64,000 nucleotides of DNA. It comes from Tipula vernalis. Lineage: Eukaryota; Arthropoda; Insecta; Diptera; Tipulidae. Position numbers and translations under genes: made by a program. How positions within the stretch are numbered: the stretch's first letter is position 1; each line of letters begins with the position of its first letter. Location of the stretch: the NCBI GenBank assembly GCA_958295665.1, contig OY282558.1, positions 48,429,389 to 48,493,388 of the forward strand, written 5' to 3'. This document shows, piece after piece, positions 12,426 through 24,800 of this stretch. The notes under the pieces are model-generated. The model searched no databases, was not told the DNA's origin, and saw only the letters and a program-made list of their open reading frames with translations.

Positions 12426-15400
12426 AAAGGTAAAAAAAAACAAAACAAAACAAAAACTTGCCTATGTCCCCCATTTTCCTTAATCCGCCACTCGCTTCTT
12501 AATTCGCTGGTCAGTAGAAATCTATCAAACTTGTACAGACATTAACTTTTGCAAACCTATAATTATTAAATTAACATAAATCGGTAATATCTACCAGTAA
12601 CTTACCATTTAAAATCTTATAGAAATATTGCCACATTAAAATTTAAAAAAGAAAATAATTTGAGAAAATTTTTTCCTATGAAATTTTTTTTTATTTAACC
12701 TAAATTTCATTAAATGTTTTTTTTTTTTTTTTTCATAAACTTTAAATATTACACATAGTTTTGTCTTAATTTTCATTTAAATTAAAATTTAATAAATTGT
12801 TGGATTTTTAACTAAACGTTTTTTTTTGTTTGTTTTAATTTAATTAATTATTATTTAATTTTTATAATTTTCTTTTTTTTTTGTCTCATTAAATGGTAAT
12901 ACAGTATATTAATCTAAAATAAATTATATATAATTTTATATAAATTTTTATATTAATATTATATTTATTTATATAATATTAATTTTTTATTATTTTTTTA
13001 ATTTCACTTAAATACTAATATCGCATTGTTTTCTGTGTTTTTTTTTTTAAATTTTTTAATAAATATTTTGAATATTTTTTTTTGGGATTTTTAATAAATA
13101 TATTTAAATATCTACTAATTTAATATTTTATTTAAATTTTTATTTTCTGTGATCAACACACAAATATAAAAACATAATTTGGAGAAGATTTAAGATTGTT
13201 CTGTTTTATTATGTACCTTTGCCACAACAAATCATTCCAATCGGTTCCACAATCTGATTATATCAAGGGGGGGGGGGGGGGGAGGGGAGGAAGGAGAGAG
13301 ATGTAAAATCAAATATTTTGGAAACCGTTTTATACAATCGTAGTCTATAGGATATTTTATTATTATTATTTATTTAATAATATTATATGGGGAATTTAAT
13401 ACAACAACCATTTCATTTTACTTGTTAATTATTTTACATTAATGATTTATTAATTTATTTGTTTATATATTTATAAAATACAAAACCATTTCTTTCCATT
13501 TTCTTTTACGAATTACCGAGTAGAGTACCACCTACAAAACTTATTTATATAGGAAACAAATAAAAATTGCATTATGTATTTTGGATTCATATTTGGAAAA
13601 GTTTTTTATTTTTTTATTTTATTTATTGCACATTTTCCGGCCATTAAAAATTAAAAAAATCTTCGATCTTAAGATATTTTATTATTCTATATTTATTTAT
13701 AAGATTTTATTTATTGTGTAAATTGAAATTTTTGATGTTTTTAGAATTTTCTACAAATAAGATGGAACATATTATATTGCTACCAGTGCGGTGCCCATGG
13801 CGGTATTTCACGTATTCCTAGTTTTGTGTCATTACGAGAAACATAAATGTTTGGTTGGCTAAGAAGGTTTGAAATTGGCACATTAGTTTAATATCTCGCT
13901 TGGTGTACACTTCAGCGCCTGCCACCAAATTTTGAAATACCTGTGATACCAACAACCACTACATTAATTCCGAGTAAATTTATTTTTACATTGTTATTTA
14001 TTTATTTAAAAAAAATTCTATGGCTTGAATATTTTTTTTTTTTTACTAAATATGTTTTATTATAGATAATTTAATTAACTTTTTTTTTTTAAATTAATTA
14101 TTAAAATATTTTAATTAGAATAAAATGAGCAATTCTGATGAAGAGTGGGTTTTTGTTTATAATTGCCGGTAAATGTCTGAATATTAAAATTTATATAAAA
14201 TTAAATTTAATATTCATTTTGACACACTATTATTATTATTAGTATAATATTTATTTCTATTATTTATAATTAAAATTCATAATATTTTTTTTTTATAATT
14301 TGCTCTGACACTTTGATTTTTGGAGGGATACGCGGATTCCATTTTTATTTTTTTAAATTTAATTTAATTTAATGTAATATCGATTTAAGTAGTAATATTT
14401 AATATTTAAAACTTTATTTTAATAATGTATTTACATTAATTGTTATATATTTATAATATATTAATTATATTAATTGTAACTTTTTTTTTTAGTATTTATT
14501 TTTGTTTTAAACTTAATAATCTCTACAGTAAATATTTTATTTTTGTTTTTGGATTTCTGTTGGTTTGAATAATTTTATTTATTAAAATTTAAATTTAAAT
14601 ATATATTAATTAATTTTTTGGTAATTCACAATTTTTTTTTTTTAATATAAAGGTATTGTATTTTAGGGACCAAAGTTAGGTCACTTATTTAAATTTCTTT
14701 TTAAAATAATACACAAGGGATAAATAATAAATAAATTGATAAAATAACGAATACAATAATATAAAATAAAAACATAAATAAGTCTTAAGTCTCGTCGGAA
14801 TATAATTTGTAGGTAAAATAAAAATAAATTATATAAAATAAATTTTGTAAATGTTTTTTCTCTTTATGTATATATAATTATGTCGTCGATGGCAGTGCTT
14901 GATGGGATTATTTTAAAAACAATTTTAAACTTGGAAAACAATAAACCAAATACAATTTTAAAAATAATGATAAATCTTGTAAGAGAGGGATATTATTATA
15001 ACGTAATTTTACTACTTGAATGGGTATATGATTGATCAAATTATCGATTTGTTGAAGCTGTTGTGTGGCCATTCAACTCTTTTGTTGATTAATTAAGATT
15101 TTGACATCTGGTCGTTAAATTTTGCAGCGACTTTCACAATATACTGGTATGCACACTAATAACGTATCTATTTTTAAATGTGTGGTCGATTTTGTGGTGT
15201 TCCTTGTGGCAATTATCGAGACAAACAGATAGTAAACATTTAAATATATTCCACATCACAAACCTCTCAATATGAGAAAATTGGGTATTGAAATTAGACA
15301 TTTTCATTGTTATTTATTGAGCATTGCTTTAAGTTGTTTTGGATTGATTTCGAATTTTTATGTACGTATATAACAATTAGACAGAAAATTAGTTATACTC

Positions 15401-15860
15401 ACAACCAACAAATTGCTATTTTATTACAAATATTCCATATTTTGTGATTGTCTCTATACACCAAAAAAAAAATAAATATATTAATAATATATAGTTTTAA
15501 TATATGGGGCTGGGGGTGTGTATGCGCCACTTATTTATAACAAGTTTATTATGAAATCAATTCCCTCAAGAAAAAAAAAATAATAATAATTTTTATATAA
15601 TATTTTGGTTGTGTTTAATTCTTTTAACATTTTTTTTTTTGCAATTTTATTTTATAAAATTATAACATAAAAACAAACATAATTTAATTAAAACTATAAT
15701 ATAAACAGAAACAAAATAATTTGATTTTAATTAAATTTGTATTATTATTATTAGCCTTTCAAACAACACTTGTAATTTCTTGTAATGTTGTTTGATGTTG
15801 ATATTTTTGCTGTTGGCCAGCAATCGAGAGCCGTACCACGACCTCTCTCGGATGTCTACG
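12426..15860. other. AT-rich intergenic DNA, 3' flank of the Cdk5 activator
   Basis: No coding exon, RNA gene or recognisable mobile element was seen. The DNA is extremely AT-rich with many T8-T14 and A-rich runs. Part of the region next to 15861 should be 3' UTR of the minus-strand Cdk5 activator. A G16 tract starts at 13267. Confidence 0.5.
13267..13300 (+). repeat. G16 homopolymer and purine tract
   Basis: Sixteen consecutive G (13267-13282) followed by AGGGGAGGAAGGAGAGAG, standing out in an otherwise AT-rich region. It could form a quadruplex or triplex in vitro. It may also be an error-prone stretch in the assembly. Confidence 0.8.
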
Positions 15861-18800
15861 TCAAGCGGCACCGCATGGTATTGTATTTGTTGGATTATTA
15901 TTTGTATTATTATTGTTCATGCCACATGCTTTTAATTCGGTGAATATTTCGGTGAAAAATCCTGGTTCAGCATTTATACGTAACATATTACCACTTAATC
16001 GATTTACAATTAATAGGCATCTAAAAATAAATAAAGAAAATATTTCTAATTAATATACAATACAAGAACCTTAGAGGAATACTTTAAATAAGAGTACTGA
16101 TCGTTAAAATTTCGTTTCAGGGGACACTTTGTATTTAGATAATCCTTGTTACCTTAAAAATTTCAAGAAATTCTAAAATTAAAATTCATTTTTTCCTCAA
16201 ATTAATTATAATTTGTAACAAGATATAGAGGAATTTTAATATTTATCTATTTGAGATTACAGTTATCTCATAAGTTAATCTAGACTTCGGACAATCCACC
16301 CTTAACTCCAAACCAACCCTTAAATAATTCCCCAATCGAACAACTCACACCCCAATGAAAGCTAACTAAATCCTAATTCTACGTCAACTCGAGTTAGCTC
16401 GACCCAAATCTCAACCCTCTGTTCAACTCTATACTTACTTTCCAACCCAATCCCAAAATTAACTCGATTCGAAAGCTACATGTGTATATGAACTCAACTC
16501 AATCTAACCTCCAACTAAACCCTAAACTTGACCTCAAATTAATCAACAACCGCACTTTCTACTCACCATCATACAAGCATACGTACGTTAAACATATATT
16601 CCATCCATCATACCATTATTCATCAGTCGTACCATTATACCATAGTGATGTCGAACCAATCCACCACACCTTCATAACATCATACCATCATATCATTATA
16701 AAATCGTACCATCGTACCATCATACCATCACACCTCATCGTTCTGGAATAAATACCGTTATACCATCGTACGTTGAATCATATATACAATCATACCATCA
16801 CACCATCATACAATAATATCAACCCATCGTACCACTATATCATCATGACATCATACAATCATACTATCATATATACCATCTTACAACGATTCCACCATAT
16901 CATCGTACCGTCATACCATCATACCATCATACCATCATACCATCATACCATCATACCATCATACCATCATACCATCATACCATCATACCATCATACCAAC
17001 ATACCATCATACCAACATACCATCATACCATCATACCATCATACCATCTTACCATCATACGATGTTACCATCATACCATCACACCAACATACCTTCATAC
17101 CATTATTCCATCATACACTACAAATTGAACCTTTAACAAATTATATGAATGGCCAATTAGGATGAAGCTTGACTAATCCTTAACCGATTATGATGAAAAT
17201 TGACATTTGGATTGGAAATGGGATTCTAAAATGTATTAACGTATTAACCGATTATGATGAATTTTGACGTTTCCAACGAATAGAAGAAAATGTGACCCAA
17301 AAATTATTTTTAGACAAGGTTGTGAGAAATATGTCAATATGGCTACTATAATTTTGTCTATTTAGGTTTCTGTAAAAAATGGCCAAGTTCTGCCTTAACT
17401 GCCCATTTTCCAGAATTGCATCTAAAAATAATTTTAGAATCCCAATACTAGTCTACCTATCGTACATTATCATAATCGGTTGAGAAATACGAAAGCTCCA
17501 TCATACTTGACCATATTCCAGCGAACTTCATCCAAAAATCATTTTAGAATCACATTTCCAAAGAGGATGTCAAATTTGACTAAAATCCATTATGAAATAG
17601 ATAAGTAAAATACTAATTGGTCATCCATATAATTTACTAAAGGTTCAATTTGAATTGTTTTCAATTTGAGGTTTAAGATTTTAACAATGATCTTTCTTAA
17701 GTCTTAAACAATCATCCCTATTATGATTGTCGAGTCGATCGACAATTGACACAATTCTGTGTTGCCTTTCCTTTTACTTTCTTTTACTCTAGTAAAATAA
17801 AGTATAGTATTCATGAAAATTTTGGACCTTGAGATTTTTAGAGATTTATTTGTTTTGAGGTCCCCTGAGTCCGAAAAAGTGGGTTTCGAAATGGTGTCTG
17901 TCTGTCTGTCTGTCAGTCTGTCAGTCTGTCAGTCTGTCAGTCTGTCAGTCTGTCAGTCTGTCAGTCTGTCAGTCTGTCAGTCTGTCAGTCTGTCAGTCTG
18001 TCAGTCTGTCAGTCTGTCAGTCTGTCAGTCTGTCAGTCTGTCAGTCTGTCAGTCTGTCAGTCTGTCAGTCTGTCTGTGTCCACTCTATAGCCCATATGGT
18101 TTAATCAATCGAACTGACACTTCAGATTTAAGCTTTTTTGATAAATTGGGAGGTCCCAGTGAATTTTACTCCAAATCGGCTAACCGGAAGTGGCCACACC
18201 CTTGATCCAGAAAATTTGTTTTGCAAATATCTTAAAAAGTATAAGGTTTACAAAAAACAACTGAATACAAAATGTTTCCAAAAATTAAAAACAAATAAAA
18301 ATAAAAAATTAAAAATTAAAAAAAAAATTTAAAAATTTAAAAATTAAAAAAAAAAATTAAGAAAAAAATAAAATTTCTCAAAATTCTCTGTTCGTAAAAG
18401 AAAGTCGTGTGTTGGCCACACCTCAATTTTAACTAGGTAATTAAGGGACCTATTCCATGTGCTAGCGATATCTTTATCATCATTGTTGAGTTCGATTTCC
18501 AAAAAATAACTTCGTAGAACTTTTATTAAACGAACGATTCGTATGGATTAGGGTTTTCTAACTAGGTATTTGAGGGACCTATTCTGTGTGTTAGCGAAAC
18601 CTTTGTCATCATTTGTAGCAATGGATAGTTTCCATTGGGAGTTGAGTGCGATTTCCAAAAAATAATTTTGCAGAACTTTAACTAAACGAACGATCCGTAT
18701 GGATTAGGTGTTTTTAGCTAGGTATTTGAGGGACCTATTCTATGTGCTAGCCAAACCTTTGTCATCATTGTTGGCAATGGCCGATATTGGCCCTTGGGAG

Positions 18801-21800
18801 TTGAGTGCGATTTCCAAAAAATTATTTTGCAGAACTATTACTAAACGAACGATCCGTATGGATTAGGGTTTTTTAACTAGGTATTTGAGGGACCTATTCT
18901 ATGTACTAGCCAAACCTTGGTCATCATTTTTGGCAATGGCCGATATTAGCCCTTGGGAGTCGAGTGCGATTTCCAAAAAATAATTTTGCAGAAATTTTAC
19001 TAAACGAACGATTCGTATGGATTAGGGTTTTTTATTTTATTTTACTCTCGTAAAATAAAGTAGAGTAATCCTGAAAATTTTGGACCTTGAGATTTCTAGA
19101 GATTTATTTGTTTTGAGGTCCCTGAGTCCGAAAAAGTGGGTTTCGGAATGGTGTATGTCTGTCAGTCTGTCAGTCTGTCAGTCTGTCAGTCTGTCAGTCT
19201 GTCAGTCTGTCAGTCTGTCAGTCTGTCAGTCTGTCAGTCTGTCAGTCTGTCAGTCTGTCAGTCTGTCAGTCTGTCAGTCTGTCAGTCTGTCAGTCTGTCA
19301 GTCTGTCAGTCTGTCAGTCTGTCAGTCTGTCAGTCTGTCAGTCTGTCAGTCTGTCAGTCTGTCAGTCAGTCAGTCTGTGTCAGTCTGTGTCAGTCTGTCA
19401 GTCTGTCAGTCTGTCAGTCTGTCAGTCTGTCAGTCTGTCAGTCTGTCAGTCTGTCAGTCTGTCAGTCTGTCAGTCTGTCAGTCTGTCAGTCTGTCAGTCT
19501 GTCAGTCTGTCAGTCTGTCAGTCTGTCAGTCTGTCAGTCTGTCAGTCTGTCAGTATGTCAGTCTGTCAGTCTGTCAGTCTGTCAGTCTGTCAGTCTGTCA
19601 GTCTGTCAGTCTGTCAGTCTGTCAGTCTGTCAGTCTATCAGTCTGTCAGTCTGTCAGTCTGTCAGTCTGTCAGTCTGTCAGTCTGTCAGTCTGTCAGTCT
19701 GTCAGTCTGTCAGTCTGTCAGTCTGTCAGTCTGTCAGTCTGTCAGTCTGTCAGTCTGTCAGTCTGTCAGTCTGTCAGTCTGTCAGTCTGTCAGTCTGTCA
19801 GTCTGTCAGTCTGTCAGTCTGTCAGTCTGTCAGTCTGTCAGTCTGTCAGTCTGTCAGTCTGTCAGTCTGTCTGTGTCCTCTCTACAGCCCATATGGTTTA
19901 ATTAATCGAACTGAAACTTCCAATTTAAGCTTTTTTGATAAATTGGGAGGTCCCAGTGAATTTTACTCCAAATCGGCTAACCGGAAGTGGCCACTCCCTT
20001 GGTCCAGAAAATTTGTTTTGCAAATATCTTAAAAAGTATAAGGTTTACAAAAAACTACTGAAAACAAAATGTTTCCAAAAATTGAAAACAAATAAAAATA
20101 AAAAATAAAAAATTAAAAAAAGAAATTAAGAAAAAAAAAAATTCTCAAAATTCTCTGTTCGTAAAAGAAAGTCGTGTGTTGGCCACACCTCAATTTTTTC
20201 GTATTGTTTTTATAACATGAAAAAACGAAAACGCAATACAAAGTCGTGTCAATTTTCGATCGACTCTTGCATCTTAACAGGGGTGAATATGTGTGTACAG
20301 TTTGGTTCAAATCGGTCAAGGCGTGTGGATTTCTTTAATGTGATACACATATCATTGAGCCGACAGTATGGTTACACCTTTCCAAATTTGATCCTCATAC
20401 TAATGAAAATGATATATCTATTACGGCTAAAACATGCTTGGAGGTTGAGGACTGCAAAATATTTAAACTTATTCCCAAAGAACGCAACATTGAATCGCTG
20501 GAGTTTGTTTGCTACAAATTGGGCATAAAAGCAGATTTACGGGTAAAGGCTCTTGATCTAAATACTTGGCCCACTGGTGTACACATTCGGAAATTTAGTA
20601 ATACAATTTTTCGGACAGCATTGCCTCCACGAGTGAAGTTTCGGGCAACCACTGCAGCCAACAGTACAACACGTTAAATTCTAACAACTTGTATTGTAGT
20701 AAAATTGTTCCAAGTGATAATCTGCAGGTAAATGTAAATTGTTCTATAAAATTTGGCCATTTAAATGTCCGTAGTTTGGTTAAACATTTTAATGAAATTA
20801 CTATTCTGCTACTCTGCTAGAGTTATACAAATTTGATTTTCTTGCTTTAACTGAAACTGAAGTCGCTCCTTATCAATAATTATAAACTAATACGTTTTGA
20901 TCGTATTAATAATAAGCGATGGAGTGGTGTTGGTATTTATTTTATGTCTACTTTGAGGGTTAGTAAATTGTTCTCGGGTGCCTTTGGTAAGGTTGAAGTT
21001 TTGGCGTCTGAGCTTGTCGGGCGATTTGGTAAAATTCTTATTTTGGTTATTTATAACCCGCCTCCTGCTTGTACTGATGATATTAATAATTTACAAACAA
21101 TTTTTTCTGAATATTTATATCAGTATGAAAAAATTATTTGTTGTGGTGATTTAAACTTTAATATGTTGATTACCAATAAATTAAGTGCTTGCTTGAGTTT
21201 ACATAATTTATTTTATTTACCTTTACAACCGACTATATTGGATAAAAGCCTATTGGATTTGATAATTTTGTATGAGGCTGATAAGCATAATATTATTACT
21301 TTTGGGCAGCTTGCTGTTCCTGCCATTTCTGATCATGACTTGATTTTTGCCTGCTATAAGTTCAGTCGTACCAGGGATAAAATTTCATATACGGTTGTTC
21401 CTGATTATAAAGCAATCAATCATGAGTATTTTGTAAATTGTTTCTTTTCGTTTGACTGGTCAAATCTTTATTTTTATCCTGATGTGAATGATATAGTTGA
21501 AGAATTCAATTCAAAATTCTTAAAATTAGATACTAATTGTGTGCCTCGTAAAACGAGTATAAATAAATGTCCCACTGTTCCGTGGTTAAATGCGCATATT
21601 TTGAATTTAATGCAAAGGAGAGATTTGGCTTACAAAAAATATAAAAGATTTGGATTAGAGCTCGATTTTGAATCATTTAAATCTTTTAGAAATAAAACCA
21701 ACAAATGCATCAATCAAGCTAAAAATATATTTTATTTTGGGAATTTGCACAAACCTAAAACAACTTAGAGCAATTTGAAGAAACTAGGTATTTCATGTAA

Positions 21801-24800
21801 GTCGACTGAAGCAGTCATTGGCTTTTCTGCTGATGACATTTTGGTAGGGATCAGTAAACTTAACGAATCTATAGGTGTTTTGCCTTTACCCGATTTTGAT
21901 TTTATTAGTTCTGGTAGTTATGGGTTTGTTTTTGATTGTGTCGATGAACTTATGGTATTGAATGTAATTCGTACTGTTAAGTCTGATTCGATGGTATATG
22001 ACATGGTAAACTTCAGAGTAATAAAATTATTTATTGATTTGTTTCTGTCCCAAATTACATTTATCATTAACCAGAGTTTGACCAAATCAGTATTTCCTAA
22101 TTTGTGGAAAGTGGCATTGATTATTCCTCTACCTAAAAAGGATGTAATTTCGAATATTTGTGACATTCGCCCGATTAGTATTTTGCCTGCCCTATCCAAG
22201 GTCCTGGAAAAAATTATACAACTTCAAATTCTTCAGCATCTCAATAGCTTTAATTATCCATGCAAATTCCAATATAGATACAAATCTGGCCATAGTACTA
22301 CTATACTGCACTTGTGCATATTGTTGATGATTTATCTTCTATTTTAGATAAAGGTAATTCATTTGCAATTTTAGTCCTATTAGACTTTTTTAAAGCGTTT
22401 GATTGTGTTAATCATATCCTTTTGCTTCAAAAGTTAAAGTTATATTATAATTTTTCAGATTCTGCTATTTTGTTGCTTCTTTCTTATTTGAGTAATCGTA
22501 AACAATTCGTAAAGCTTGGTGATGTTCTTTCTGGTTTAAGTAATGTAATTGCTGGGGTGCCTCAAGGATCAATTTTAGGCCCTTTACTTTTTTCCATTTA
22601 TATAAATGACCTACCTTGGCATATTTTAAATTGCCGATTTCATCTTTATGCTGATGATTTGCAACTGTATATTGGTGGTGACTTGTTAAAATTGGGGGAA
22701 ATCGTTATCCAACTTAATGCAGATCTTAGGAATATTTCGTCATGGGCCAAAAATAATTGACTTTCCATTAATCCAATTAAAAGTAAAGCTTTATTGCTCA
22801 CTAGAAATAATTCGCATAATATTGCACCTGTGCTATTTTTGAACAATGATATAATCTCATTTGTTCCAACGGTTAATAACCTAGGATTACTATTGAATTC
22901 AAAACTTACTTGGAATGATCATGTAAGTTCTATGTGCCAGCGTGTTAATTACGGTTTATATTCACTTAGACTAATAAAAAAGTTTTGTCCAGTTGACTTA
23001 CGCATATATCTTGTGAAAAGTTTAATTATACCTATTTTCAGCTATTGTGATGTGATATTTTCTAATTGTGATAGTTCCTCAAAGCGGTTACTTGAGGTTA
23101 CGTTTAATAATTGTGTAAGATATGTTCATGACCTTAGAAAGTTTGATCATGTTTCCGAATTTAAAGATTCAATCCTTGGATGTGACTTGTTTGAGTTTTA
23201 CTGTTATAGAACTGCTGTCTTTATTTTTCGAATAATTAAATCGGGTGTACCATTATACTTGCATGATAAATTACATTTTTCTATGTCATTGAGAACTAGG
23301 AACGTTAATTTGCCAGTTAGTAGAAGTAATGTTTACAATAACTCTGGATTAATAAATGCGATTATCACTTGGAACAGTTTGCCTACAGAATTAAAAAAAA
23401 TATAAGTTCCAGTAATAAATTTAAAAAGGTTATGTTTAAATTAGTAACTTAATATCAAAGTTCTTGTACATATTGTAATTAATTATGTATACATGTCCAT
23501 TGTTGTATATTTGCTAATTATTGTTATATTGCTATTGAAATATTTATTGTTAATTTTAAGTTATTTTCTGCTGTTGTAAATATGTTGTGATGTACAAAAA
23601 CCAAATCAACCCAAATTCAACTCGCAAACGGACCCCAATTTAACCTTTAACTCAACCGCAAACTTTACGCCAAACTCAATCCTCAAACCAGCATAGATAA
23701 AAAATTGGTCAACAACTCACTATATTCTATCTAACCTCAACTCAACTTCAACTCAACTCGCAAATTGACCCCTTCAATTCAACCACAAACCCAATGCCAA
23801 ACTCAATATTCAAATTAGCATGCATAACAAATTGGTAAATGTTTCTATAACCAGGTGTTTTGGGTCAATTGGTATGGCAGGTCCCCGACCGACCCTCTTG
23901 ACGTACAGGTTTCAAAAGCTTTTCAAATCTCCGCCTTGACCATAGAAATAGATTGGCGAAAAAAATTCTAAATCGGACAAGCCGTTCTCGAGATACCATG
24001 GGTATAGACATCCAGACATACACAAATCCAGACATCCAGACGTCCAGACGAGCAGACAGTAATTTTTTGGCGTTTTTAGACTCAGGGACTTTCAAAACGT
24101 CGAGAAAAGTGGTTTTGGACCCACCAAATTTTTGGTCATTTTTGACAGGATTTCAAAATTCTTTGGTCTGTTTAGACCGAAGTAATTTATCTTAAACTTC
24201 ACAGCTCGCTCTACCATTTGTAGTTTTGTGAAAGAATTATTGATCCTACGATTCTTATTATTGGAAACAACAAACTCATGGAAATAATTTTAAAGGGAAA
24301 TCGAACAAACAACAAATTGTAGTAGTCGAGGTTCAATTTCTATTCTTTGCCATTCTAAAGATATTAGAGTTACAGAGTATGGCCATAAGCCAGTTTGTAC
24401 TATAAATCAAAATAAATAAATAAAACAATAGTGATGAAATAATTACCGAAAAAGCGACCGATTAATGACAGAATTATGACTGAATATGACTGATTATTGA
24501 CTTATAGAATGTAGTGTAGTGGACCCTAGCTACTCCGTTAGAAATATACTATAGGATTGATTAATTATACTATTTTGGAGCTTTATTTGGAATGTAAAAT
24601 ATTATTTTGATGGTTATAAAATAATATTTTTTGTTAATGTGACCTATAAAAAGATACGAGCAAGGATTTTAATCATAAAATGAGATGAGAGTTACGATTT
24701 TCATGTACTTGTTACAAACAGCAATTAAATTTACTATTGTGCATCTAGAACGTAGATAAAAATCGTTACTCTAAAATCTCATTTTATGACCAAAATCCTT

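Noticed and set aside
16773..17165. His/Tyr/Pro-rich open frame (IIPSYHHT repeats)
   Set aside because: It is a translation of the CATACCAT tandem repeat.
17896..18078. CRISPR-like regular repeats
   Set aside because: The units are contiguous 8-bp repeats without spacers, in a eukaryotic genome.
17813..18205. Long open frames rich in SVCQSVSL over octamer arrays (also at 19080-20032, 42698-43159 and 52241-52513)
   Set aside because: They are translations of an 8-bp tandem repeat without stops in any frame. There is no independent evidence of coding.
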